Source: Eubacteriaceae bacterium UBA1433 (lineage in GTDB: Bacteria > Bacillota > Clostridia > Eubacteriales > UBA1433). From it: 28,519 nucleotides of DNA. The number at the start of each line of letters is the position of its first letter. Position 1 is the first letter of the stretch. Where the stretch lies: positions 318,769-347,287 of the forward strand of contig DCTT01000026.1 in NCBI GenBank assembly GCA_002329295.1, read 5' to 3'. A model generated the notes under the pieces. The model was not told the DNA's origin and searched no databases. It saw only the letters and a list, made by a program, of their open reading frames with translations. Of the stretch, positions 7,178 through 14,804 are shown piece after piece. Made by a program: the position numbers and the translations under genes.

Positions 7178-8140
7178 TCATTTCACCTCGCTTTTCGATC
7201 GAATTTTTTTCGCTTTTACAACGCCGTATACGCGAGGTTTTGTGTATCTTTCAATAATCGGCGTCGCCACATTCATCAAAAGGATGGAATAGGACACCCC
7301 TTCGGGATAACTGCCGAACATACGAATCACCATAGTAATCAACCCGCACCCCACCGCAAAAATAATTTGCCCCTTGGGTGTAACCGGCGAAGTCGTGTAA
7401 TCTGTCGCCATAAAAATAGCGCCTAACATCAATCCGCCCGCCAAAAGATGAAAGACAGGATCCTGTTTTAGTATAAACGCAAAAATAAATACTGTAGCAA
7501 GATAAATGACCGGAATCCTCCAGGTAATGACTTTGCGCACTATTAAATAAATACCGCCTATCAGCAACGCCAGCGCACTGACTTCACCGATACAGCCATA
7601 CATATTGCCTAAGAACATATCCATATACGAAGGCATTTGACCGACAATGCCTTCAGACAACAATCCCAACGGCGTTGCCTGCGTCACCGTGTCCGCCGCA
7701 GGAATAAACGCCGAGCCTGTCATGCGCGCTCCCCAACAAACCACCAAAAATGCCCTGGCAGCAAGGGCCGGGTTCACAATATTATGCCCGATACCGCCAA
7801 AAGCTTGTTTGACGATCAAAATCGCAAACACACTTCCTACAGCAGCAATCCACCAGGGAGCACTTGCCGGCAAATTAAAAGCAATCAATACGCCTGTTAC
7901 CACTGCGCTCAAGTCCCCCACAGTGCTTTCTTTATGCATCAATTTTCCTGATGCCCATTCGGTCAAAACAGCCACAGCCACACAAACAGCCGTGAGCATT
8001 ACCGCACTGATACCAAAAAAGATGATTGCAGCAATCATGGCAGGACTCAGCGCTATCAAGACATCGCGCATCAGCGTTGCGGTAGTGGTATGTGACTTAA
8101 TATGAGGCGAAGAAGATACAGTAAATAGTTTCGTTTCCAT
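7178..8140 (-). CDS. rnfD: Rnf complex membrane subunit RnfD (covalent FMN)
   Basis: This 320-residue polytopic protein is homologous to NqrB and probably forms part of the ion path. The conserved QATPLG segment includes Thr156, the position that carries covalent FMN in NqrB/RnfD. Other family marks are GGIGHNIVNPALAARAFL (about 115-132) and the late MATDYTTSPVTPKGQ segment (about 254-268). The ATG overlaps the rnfC stop by one base (TGATG). Whether the pump moves Na+ or H+ cannot be read from these motifs with confidence. Confidence 0.97.
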   Translation of the reverse strand: METKLFTVSSSPHIKSHTTTATLMRDVLIALSPAMIAAIIFFGISAVMLTAVCVAVAVLTEWASGKLMHKESTVGDLSAVVTGVLIAFNLPASAPWWIAAVGSVFAILIVKQAFGGIGHNIVNPALAARAFLVVCWGARMTGSAFIPAADTVTQATPLGLLSEGIVGQMPSYMDMFLGNMYGCIGEVSALALLIGGIYLIVRKVITWRIPVIYLATVFIFAFILKQDPVFHLLAGGLMLGAIFMATDYTTSPVTPKGQIIFAVGCGLITMVIRMFGSYPEGVSYSILLMNVATPIIERYTKPRVYGVVKAKKIRSKSEVK

Positions 8141-9519
8141 CAGTTATTGCCTCCTTTCACCTTTTCCGCTTCCTTTTTCTCTGCCTGTTGTTTTCTTTTC
8201 ACAAGAATTTCTTTTTTTGCCACTCGTATATTTGAGACCAACATACGTTTTGCAGGACATACATAGGCACATGCACCGCATTCAATGCAGTCCAACGCAT
8301 GGTATTCTTCCGCTTTGTCAAAATCTCCTTTTTCCGATGTGTTCGACAGCATCAACGGCATCAGTCCCATCGGACAAGCATCAACGCATCTGGCACAGCG
8401 AATACAGTCCTTCGGCGGCGCCAAATCCGCCTCTTCCGCAGATAAGAGCAATATCCCTGAACCGCCCTTCAAGACGGGTATATCGCTCGAATAATGCGCA
8501 AATCCCATCATAGGCCCGCCTATAATAAATTTTTCCGCATCATGAAACCCGCCACATTGTTCCAACAAATGTTCAATGGGCGTTCCTATTTTTACATCCA
8601 TCCGCCGCGGTTCTGTTATACCGCAACCGGTGATGGTCACCACCCGTTCAATCAACGGCATTCCGCATATCACCGCATCATGAATTGCTTTTATCGTGGC
8701 AACGTTAAACACGACACATCCCACATCAATGGGCAACTTTCCGGAAGGAACTTCCCGTTTTGCAATGGCTTTTATAATATGTTTCTCGCTGCCTTGCGGA
8801 TATTTTGTTTTTAATGAATACATTTCGATATTCAAGTGCTTCGCACTTTCATACATTGTTTGTATTGCCTGCGGCTTATTGTCTTCAATGCCGATATAAG
8901 CTTTATCGACCCCCAAAACATGCATAACAATTTCGAGGCCCCTGATGATTTCCTCTGCATTGCGCTGCATCAGCGCATCATCATTGGTCAAATAGGCCTC
9001 ACATTCCGCAACGTTCAAAATAAGATATTCCACCTTTTTCCCTTCAGGAATCGACAGCTTCACATGGGTAGGAAACGTTGCGCCTCCCATACCGACAATG
9101 CCGGCATCCTGAATCAAATGCAAAATCTCTTTGCCGCTTAAATCTTTATAGTTTTCGCGAGGACGAATGGATTCGTCCATCGTCTCTTGTTCATCGTTTT
9201 TGATAACGATGCTCAGCACGCGCTGCCCGTTGGGATGAATTCTGGGTTCTATCGCAACAACTTCGCCGGAAACAGAAGAATGAATGGGTACCGAAACAAA
9301 TCCGCCGGGTTCAGCAATCTTTTGCCCCAACTTTACCTGTTCACCGACAGCGACAATCGGTTTGCTTGGCGCACCCAAGTGCATAGATACCGGAAAAATC
9401 ACCTCTTTTGGAGGGGTGGATTTGATAATCGGCAAGCCTGAAGTCAACTCTTTGTTGTAACGCAAATGAGCCCCGCCTTTAAAAGTAGCTCGTTTCATGT
9501 CCATAGTCTTTGCCAACAC
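8140..9519 (-). CDS. rnfC: Rnf complex NADH-interacting subunit RnfC
   Basis: This is the first gene of the rnf operon and encodes the soluble, membrane-associated subunit that reduces NAD+. A glycine-rich nucleotide/FMN-binding segment (GMGGATFP, 143-150) resembles that of NuoF. Two [4Fe-4S] clusters are visible at Cys372/375/378/382 and Cys411/414/417/421. The tail is Lys/Glu-rich and short, unlike the long repeat tail of some proteobacterial RnfC. The start is uncertain. A GTG at 9519 has GGAG 7 bases upstream. The ATG at 9498 gives the family-typical opening MKRATFKGGAH but has no well-spaced RBS. The longer form is reported here. Confidence 0.95.
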   Translation of the reverse strand: MLAKTMDMKRATFKGGAHLRYNKELTSGLPIIKSTPPKEVIFPVSMHLGAPSKPIVAVGEQVKLGQKIAEPGGFVSVPIHSSVSGEVVAIEPRIHPNGQRVLSIVIKNDEQETMDESIRPRENYKDLSGKEILHLIQDAGIVGMGGATFPTHVKLSIPEGKKVEYLILNVAECEAYLTNDDALMQRNAEEIIRGLEIVMHVLGVDKAYIGIEDNKPQAIQTMYESAKHLNIEMYSLKTKYPQGSEKHIIKAIAKREVPSGKLPIDVGCVVFNVATIKAIHDAVICGMPLIERVVTITGCGITEPRRMDVKIGTPIEHLLEQCGGFHDAEKFIIGGPMMGFAHYSSDIPVLKGGSGILLLSAEEADLAPPKDCIRCARCVDACPMGLMPLMLSNTSEKGDFDKAEEYHALDCIECGACAYVCPAKRMLVSNIRVAKKEILVKRKQQAEKKEAEKVKGGNN

Positions 9520-9588
9520 CTCTTTACTCCGTTTTGTGTCTGTTTTGTCACATAAACTTATAAATGTTGTTTTAAATCATGTCTTAAA

Positions 9589-9617
9589 ATTCTATACCTT
9601 ATCCTGTGAAAGGTCAA
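9589..9617 (-). promoter_or_regulatory. Promoter of the rnf operon
   Basis: The minus strand has TTGACC (9612-9617), a 17-base spacer and TAGAAT (9589-9594), five of six matches in each box. It lies about 70 bases before rnfC, in the 303-base gap after the hydA terminator. The rest of that gap (9618-9761) is AT-rich, and I see no gene or palindromic operator in it. Confidence 0.7.
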
Positions 9618-9761
9618 TGGTTTCATCCAGAATTTTTTTACATTTTCCATCTTTTCTCTTTCTCATTTAAGCGCGTCTCATTTTTACAGACTTTATATTA
9701 AATTCTGCTTAAAATCATTTGCTCCGTATTATTTGTATACATTTCATTTTATTGCTTTAGC

Positions 9762-9806
9762 AAAAAAATTCACCCTGGGGAATTTTCTCCGCCAAGGTGA
9801 ATTTTT
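9762..9806 (-). terminator. Intrinsic terminator of the hyd operon
   Basis: On the minus strand AAAAATTCACC (9796-9806 arm) pairs with GGTGAATTTTT (9764-9774 arm). The loop region contains further complementarity (CTTGG with CCAGG), and a run of T follows. It lies just after hydA and separates the hydrogenase operon from rnf. Confidence 0.88.
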
Positions 9807-9822
9807 AGTGGATGTATTATGT

Positions 9823-11580
9823 TTACTTATTGTTAATTTTTGGTCTTGCCGTGTAAGTTGTGTGCAATAATTCATGCGCTTTATGACTGTTTGGTTTTTC
9901 CAAAAATTCGTCATACAGCTTTTTAATAGACGGATTTTCGTGAGATTTTCTCAAACCCAGTACATCTTTATCTTCGTGATAGAGCGCTTTCGCTCTTTCA
10001 ACACGAATATCCACATTCATTTTATCCTGTGCACTGACAATGGGCTGTCCGCCACCGTTTACACAGCCGCCGGGGCAGGCCATCAATTCGATGAAATGTA
10101 CATCATCCAATTTGCCTGCGCGTAAGTCGTCCATAACTTTTCGAATGTTAGACCCGCCGTGAGCAACCATTACTTTTATCGTCAAATCTCCTGCTTTGAT
10201 GTCTGCCGATTTTATGCCTTCCACACCGCGCACGCCTTCATAGTCAATGTTTTCTGCTTCTTTGCCTGTGATGACTTCCACTGCGGTTCTTGCCGCTGCT
10301 TCCATAACACCGCCGGTCGCACCGAAGATGGTGGCCGCGCCGGTGTAGTCGCCGTAATACTCATCAAACTCTTCATCTGGAAGCGTAAGGAAGTCAATCC
10401 CTGCTTCTTTAATCATGCGTGCCAGTTCTCTCGATGTAATGGAAACATCGTTATCCGGCAAACCGTTTTGAGACAGTTCAGGACGCAGCACTTCAAATTT
10501 CTTTGCTGTGCAGGGCATAATGCTGACAACAAAAACGTCTTTCGGATCCAGTCCCTGGCTTTGCGCATAGTGTGACTTCAAAATAGCGCCCATCATTCCT
10601 TGCGGAGATTTACAGCTGGAGAGATGATCCAACAAATCCGGATAATACATTTCGCAATATTTGATCCAACCCGGTGAACAGCTTGTAATCATCGGAAGTT
10701 TTCCGCCACCGGTCACTCTGCCGATGAGCTCCGTTCCTTCTTCCATAATACACAGGTCGGCAGCAAAGTTTGTATCAAACACTCTGTCAAAACCTAACCG
10801 TCTCAAGGAAGCTGCCAATTTGCCGCTGACCAAAGAGCCGACGGGAAGACCAAAAGCTTCGCCGAGTCCTGCGCGTACCGAGGGAGCCGAGTGAACAAGC
10901 ACATGTTTTGTGGGATCCGCAAGCGCCTCCCATACACGGGCGGTATCGTCTTTTTCTTTGAGCGCGCCAACCGGACAGTTAATGATACATTGTCCGCAAT
11001 TAATGCAGTTTACATCGTTCAGCGTCATTTCAAAAGGAGGCTCCACCGCCTTTTTAAAGCCTCTGTTTGTTGCACCTAAAGCACCCAAACCTTGTACGTC
11101 TCTACATACCGATATACATCTGCCGCAAAGAATACATTTGCTCGGATCGCGAACCACAGAAGGAGATAGTGCGTCAATGGTATGCACTTCTTCTTTGTTG
11201 GGCATATATCTGATTTCTCTTACACCAAGGTCTTCACTCACCTGTTGCAGTTCGCAAACGCCGCTTCTGTCGCAAGTGGTACATTCTCTGTTGTGGTTGG
11301 AGAGAATCAGCTCCAAAATCGCTTTTCGCGTTTCGCGAACGACAGGAGTATTTGTAAACACTTCCATGCCTTCCGAACAAGGATATACGCAAGCAGCCAC
11401 CAAAGATCGTCCGCCTTTGATTTCCACTAAGCACATACGACAAGCGCCTATTTCGTTGATATCTTTCAAATAGCAAAGCGTAGGAATATGGACGTTAATG
11501 GATTTTGCGGCTTCCAATATCGTCGTCCCCGCCGGAACACTGACATCTTGTCCGTTGATTTTTATATTTAACATATTCAT
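9823..11580 (-). CDS. hydA: [FeFe] hydrogenase catalytic subunit HydA (bifurcating, HndD-type)
   Basis: This 585-residue enzyme makes or oxidises H2 and is the catalytic subunit of the trimeric NAD/ferredoxin-dependent hydrogenase. Domains in order: an N-terminal [2Fe-2S] domain (Cys36, 47, 50, 64), a His-Cys3 [4Fe-4S] site (His96, Cys100, 103, 109), two [4Fe-4S] clusters (Cys149/152/155/159 and 192/195/198/202), and the H-cluster domain. The H-cluster motifs are TSCSPGW (Cys301), MPCTAKKFE (Cys357) and ELMACPGGCVNGGGQP (Cys502, 506). A small-subunit-like tail covers about 540-580. The residue after Cys301 is Ser302, where the best-studied enzymes have the proton-relay Cys. It is co-operonic with hydC and hydB, 22 bases after hydB, with RBS AGAGG. 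The maturases HydEFG are not in the window. Confidence 0.97.
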   Translation of the reverse strand: MNMLNIKINGQDVSVPAGTTILEAAKSINVHIPTLCYLKDINEIGACRMCLVEIKGGRSLVAACVYPCSEGMEVFTNTPVVRETRKAILELILSNHNRECTTCDRSGVCELQQVSEDLGVREIRYMPNKEEVHTIDALSPSVVRDPSKCILCGRCISVCRDVQGLGALGATNRGFKKAVEPPFEMTLNDVNCINCGQCIINCPVGALKEKDDTARVWEALADPTKHVLVHSAPSVRAGLGEAFGLPVGSLVSGKLAASLRRLGFDRVFDTNFAADLCIMEEGTELIGRVTGGGKLPMITSCSPGWIKYCEMYYPDLLDHLSSCKSPQGMMGAILKSHYAQSQGLDPKDVFVVSIMPCTAKKFEVLRPELSQNGLPDNDVSITSRELARMIKEAGIDFLTLPDEEFDEYYGDYTGAATIFGATGGVMEAAARTAVEVITGKEAENIDYEGVRGVEGIKSADIKAGDLTIKVMVAHGGSNIRKVMDDLRAGKLDDVHFIELMACPGGCVNGGGQPIVSAQDKMNVDIRVERAKALYHEDKDVLGLRKSHENPSIKKLYDEFLEKPNSHKAHELLHTTYTARPKINNK

Positions 11581-11602
11581 ATTTTTCGCCTCTTTACTTC
11601 AT

Positions 11603-13474
11603 TTATTTTTTATCAATTGCTTTGAATTTGCATGTCTGCAAACAAAGTCCGCATTTGATACATTCTTCTTGATTGATTACAAAAGGAGACTTGACTTCTC
11701 CGGAAATTGCATTCACGGGACATTTTTTCGCACAAAGCGAACAGCCTACGCATTTTGCCGGATCAATCGTGAAGGTAATCAGGTTTTTGCAAACGCCTGC
11801 CGGGCATTTTTTGTCTTTGATGTGTGCTTCATATTCCGGTCTAAAATATCTCAATGTTGACAACACAGGGTTTGCCGCCGTCTGACCTAATGCGCACAGC
11901 GAGCCCGCTTTGATTGCTTTTGCCAAATCTTCTAATTTTTCAACGTCGCCTTCCTGCCCTTCACCGTCACAAATTCTGTTGAGAATTTCAAGCATTCTCT
12001 TCGTTCCGATGCGGCACGGAGAACATTTCCCGCAAGATTCATCCACAATAAAGTCCATAAAGAAACGCGCAACGTCAACCATGCAGTTGTCTTCGTCCAT
12101 AACAATCAATCCGCCGGAACCCATCATCGACCCGACTTCTGCGAGCGATTTAAAGTCAATTGGCGTATCCAAATGCTGTGCGGGAATACATCCGCCCGAA
12201 GGTCCGCCTGTCTGCGCAGCTTTAAACGCTTTGTTATCGGGAATGCCTCCACCGATATCATAGACAATTTCTCTGAGCGTTGTGCCCATTTCCACTTCTA
12301 CAAGACCTGTATTGGCGATTTTCCCGCCAAGCGCAAAGACTTTTGTTCCCTTGCTGTCTTCGGTTCCCATATCCGAAAACCATTTTGCACCTTCCCGAAT
12401 GATCTTCGGAATATTGGCCAATGTTTCCACGTTGTTCAACACTGTGGGTTTTTTGAATGCTCCTTCGTTGGCAGGGAACGGCGGTCTGGGACGCGGCTCT
12501 CCTCGTTTACCTTCAACCGAGTTGAGCAATGCCGTTTCTTCACCGCATACAAACGCACCGGCGCCCAAACGAACATGCAAATCAAAATTAAACCCGGTTC
12601 CCATGATGTCTTTGCCGAGCAATCCGTATTCTCTCGCCTGGTTAATGGCAATGGTCAAACGTTTTACTGCGATGGGGTATTCGGCGCGAACATACACATA
12701 CCCTTCATCTGCACCGATAGCATAGGCTGCAATGGCCATCGCTTCGACAATTACATGGGGATCGCCTTCCAAAACGGAACGGTCCATAAACGCACCCGGG
12801 TCGCCTTCGTCGGCATTACAAACCACATATTTTTTGTCATTTTGCGCCGCTTTTGCAAATTTCCATTTCATTCCTGTCGGGAATCCGGCGCCGCCTCTTC
12901 CGCGCAGTCCGGAATCCAAAATTTCTTGAATCACTTGATCTTGTGTCATGGTTGTTACAACTTTATACAATGCTTCATAACCTTTAAATGCCAAATATTC
13001 ATCAATGCATTCCGGATCCAGCAGTCCGCAATTGCCCAGGGCATTTCGGTTTTGTTTTTTGTAAAATTCAAGTTTGTTCAGCCCGTCATTGGGATCCGCT
13101 TTAATTTCGTCCAACACCAAGCGGTCTACGATTTCTTTGCCGATAATGTGTTTTTCGACAATTTCTTTAAAGTCAGCCGGCTGAACATGGCTGTAAAAGG
13201 TTCCTTCCGGATAAATGATTACAATCGGTCCCTTTTGACATAGTCCAAAGCAACCTGTTTGAATCACTTCCACTTCTTTGTCCAAATTATGTGCTTTTAA
13301 TTCATCTTTTAAATTTTGAATCAGAATATGCGAGCTGGAAGAATGGCATCCGGTACCACCGCAAACCATGATTTGTGTTTTGCTTTCCGTTTTTGCTTCC
13401 AATCCCACACGAAGACCGATTCTGTCAAGTTTCTCTTTACCGATTTGTCGTAATTCTTCTATTGATTTTTTCAC
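11603..13474 (-). CDS. hydB: Bifurcating hydrogenase NADH/FMN subunit HydB (NuoF-like)
   Basis: This 623-residue NuoF-like subunit binds FMN and NAD(H) and is thought to be the bifurcation site in HydABC complexes. A thioredoxin-like [2Fe-2S] domain is at the N-terminus (Cys38, 43, 75, 79). The FMN/NADH core has RGRGGAGFPTG (191-201) and GEETALLNSVEGKRGEPR (311-328). The N3-type [4Fe-4S] site has Cys481, 484, 487 and Cys527. Two extra C-terminal [4Fe-4S] clusters (Cys575/578/581/585 and 605/608/611/615) distinguish it from complex I NuoF and are typical of HydB/HndC. The start is GTG, with GAAGG 9 bases upstream. It lies between hydC and hydA. Confidence 0.97.
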   Translation of the reverse strand: MKKSIEELRQIGKEKLDRIGLRVGLEAKTESKTQIMVCGGTGCHSSSSHILIQNLKDELKAHNLDKEVEVIQTGCFGLCQKGPIVIIYPEGTFYSHVQPADFKEIVEKHIIGKEIVDRLVLDEIKADPNDGLNKLEFYKKQNRNALGNCGLLDPECIDEYLAFKGYEALYKVVTTMTQDQVIQEILDSGLRGRGGAGFPTGMKWKFAKAAQNDKKYVVCNADEGDPGAFMDRSVLEGDPHVIVEAMAIAAYAIGADEGYVYVRAEYPIAVKRLTIAINQAREYGLLGKDIMGTGFNFDLHVRLGAGAFVCGEETALLNSVEGKRGEPRPRPPFPANEGAFKKPTVLNNVETLANIPKIIREGAKWFSDMGTEDSKGTKVFALGGKIANTGLVEVEMGTTLREIVYDIGGGIPDNKAFKAAQTGGPSGGCIPAQHLDTPIDFKSLAEVGSMMGSGGLIVMDEDNCMVDVARFFMDFIVDESCGKCSPCRIGTKRMLEILNRICDGEGQEGDVEKLEDLAKAIKAGSLCALGQTAANPVLSTLRYFRPEYEAHIKDKKCPAGVCKNLITFTIDPAKCVGCSLCAKKCPVNAISGEVKSPFVINQEECIKCGLCLQTCKFKAIDKK

Positions 13475-13495
13475 TATATCGTACCTTCGCTTTTC

Positions 13496-13966
13496 TTAAT
13501 ATTTGGCCAAAATACCGGGTATTTTGTCCGGCGTAAGCGCCCCATATACATCTTCGTTAATCATCATAACCGGAGCCAGGCCGCATGCGCCTAAACATCT
13601 CGTAGCTTCAATGGTAAATTTTTTGTCTTCCGTTGTTTGCCCTACCGCAATTTTCAATTCACGCTCCACACGATCCAATACGTTTTGTGCGCCTCGCACA
13701 TAACAAGCCGTTCCCATACATACGCCGATTTTGTATTTGCCCTTTTGCACCAGAGTGAATTGCGTATAGAATGTGACGATACCGTATACTTCTGAAAGCG
13801 GAATATTCAGTTCGTCTGCAATCACTTTCTGGAGTTCAATAGGCAAATAACCATACGCTCCTTGTGTTTCTTGGAGAATTGGCATGATGCAGCCCGGTTC
13901 TTCTTTGTGCTGCGCAATAATCTCTTTTAATGGCTCCAAATTCTCAATGCTGATTAAGTCAACCAT
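13496..13966 (-). CDS. hydC: Bifurcating hydrogenase subunit HydC (NuoE-like)
   Basis: This 156-residue subunit resembles NuoE and HndA. It has an N-terminal helical region and a thioredoxin-like fold with one [2Fe-2S] cluster bound by Cys83, 88, 124 and 128 (CMGTACYVRG and CLGACGLAP). It relays electrons within the HydABC trimer. As the first gene of the operon it has a perfect AGGAGG site 8 bases before the ATG, and a long leader of about 85-90 bases that carries a Rex-like operator. Length is normal for the family. Confidence 0.96.
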   Translation of the reverse strand: MVDLISIENLEPLKEIIAQHKEEPGCIMPILQETQGAYGYLPIELQKVIADELNIPLSEVYGIVTFYTQFTLVQKGKYKIGVCMGTACYVRGAQNVLDRVERELKIAVGQTTEDKKFTIEATRCLGACGLAPVMMINEDVYGALTPDKIPGILAKY

Positions 13967-14027
13967 TCGAAATGCCTCCTTTGATTTTTTAATAATATTG
14001 AACTGTGCTAAAATGTCGAATCTCGAA

Positions 14028-14043
14028 TGTTAATATTTTAACA
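14028..14043 (-). promoter_or_regulatory. Rex-like operator upstream of hydCBA
   Basis: The 16-base palindrome TGTTAA-N4-TTAACA is perfect over its 12 core bases and matches the centre of the known Rex consensus TTGTTAA-N4-TTAACAA. It lies downstream of the -10 box at 14057-14062, so a bound repressor would block transcription near the start site. Rex is the NADH/NAD+ sensor that controls fermentation and hydrogenase genes in many clostridia. The outermost bases of the 18-base consensus are G and T here rather than T and A. The rex gene itself is not in the window. Confidence 0.7.
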
Positions 14044-14056
14044 CTTAAACATCAAC

Positions 14057-14085
14057 ATTGTACAATATGGCTTTAGAGATTGCAA
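14057..14085 (-). promoter_or_regulatory. Promoter of the hydCBA operon
   Basis: The minus strand has TTGCAA (14080-14085, four of six), a 17-base spacer and TACAAT (14057-14062, five of six). The predicted start near 14050 leaves a leader of about 85 bases before hydC. A second weaker possibility uses the TAAAAT inside the palindrome as its -10 box; in that case the operator would overlap the promoter directly. Confidence 0.6.
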
Positions 14086-14112
14086 CAAAAACTTTAAAAT
14101 TATTGTAGAGTT

Positions 14113-14802
14113 TTAAGAATTCTGATTTATTTCAGACAATAATGAGAAAATAATCTCTTTTGCAAGAAGCAAACCCGCCGCCGCAGGAACAAAAATCATA
14201 CTGGAGGGCGGTACATTTCTGTTCACCGGAGGCTCTTCGCTGAATACGACTTTCAATTCCGGTACACATTCTTTTTTTAATTCATGGCGCATTTTTTTTG
14301 CTAAAGGACATATTTTTGTTCTATAAATATCTGCAACACGCAGTTTTTGCGCATCTATTTTGTTTCCCGTTCCCATGCTGCTGATAAGCGGGATTTTATT
14401 TTCATAACAATATTTTGCCACCGCCACTTTTGCCGCAATATCATCAATGGCATCAATCACAGCATCTGTTTCGATCAAAAATTTCCCCGCCGTTTCCTTG
14501 GTAATTTTTTCTTGAAACAAAACAACTTCACAGGCAGGGTTAATATCTGCAATCCGCTTTGCCGCCAGAATGGTTTTTGCTTTTCCGACGGTGGAATGCA
14601 GTGCATAAATTTGCCGATTGATATTACTGGATTGAATTACAGAAAAATCCACCAGCACCAGTTTTCCCACTCCGCTGCGCGCCAATGCTTCTGCAGCATA
14701 AGAGCCCACTCCGCCAAGCCCCAAAACCGTTACCGTGGATTTTTTCAATTTTTTGATATTTTCTTCGCCTATCAGCGAAATACTTCGTTCATGTTGTGAC
14801 AT
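14113..14802 (-). CDS. tcdA: tRNA threonylcarbamoyladenosine dehydratase (TcdA/CsdL-like, ThiF fold)
   Basis: This 229-residue E1-like ATPase should convert t6A37 of ANN-decoding tRNAs to its cyclic form ct6A. A Rossmann ATP site (GLGGVGSYAAEALARSGVG, 28-46) and the adenylation motif NINRQ (60-64) define the ThiF/MoeB superfamily. The length, the GTGNKIDAQKLRVADIYRTKICPLAKKMR segment and the later VVFSEEPP point to TcdA rather than MoeB or ThiF. No paired zinc cysteines of the MoeB type are seen. It starts two bases after the argS stop, so it is the last gene of the pncB-ddl-DUF1934-argS-tcdA run. A link with argS, both acting on tRNA, fits the context. Confidence 0.88.
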   Translation of the reverse strand: MSQHERSISLIGEENIKKLKKSTVTVLGLGGVGSYAAEALARSGVGKLVLVDFSVIQSSNINRQIYALHSTVGKAKTILAAKRIADINPACEVVLFQEKITKETAGKFLIETDAVIDAIDDIAAKVAVAKYCYENKIPLISSMGTGNKIDAQKLRVADIYRTKICPLAKKMRHELKKECVPELKVVFSEEPPVNRNVPPSSMIFVPAAAGLLLAKEIIFSLLSEINQNS

Positions 14803-14804
14803 TG

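Noticed and set aside
9541..9580. A possible FNR/Crp- or Rex-like operator upstream of rnfC
   Set aside because: TTGTCACATAAAC and nearby AT-rich bases look suggestive, but they do not form a palindrome with the right half-site spacing.
9826..9840. A TTGTTAA Rex half-site at the end of hydA
   Set aside because: It has no second half at N4 spacing, and it lies at the stop codon far from a promoter.
12173..13243. A 356-codon open frame on the plus strand opposite hydB
   Set aside because: It overlaps a clear NuoF-like gene, has no RBS or recognisable domain, and is explained by the codon use of the opposite strand.
14080..14120. A weak terminator after tcdA (AAAACT paired with AGTTTTT)
   Set aside because: The stem is only about six A/T-rich pairs with a loop of about 14-15 bases and overlaps the hyd promoter -35 region, so I do not count it.
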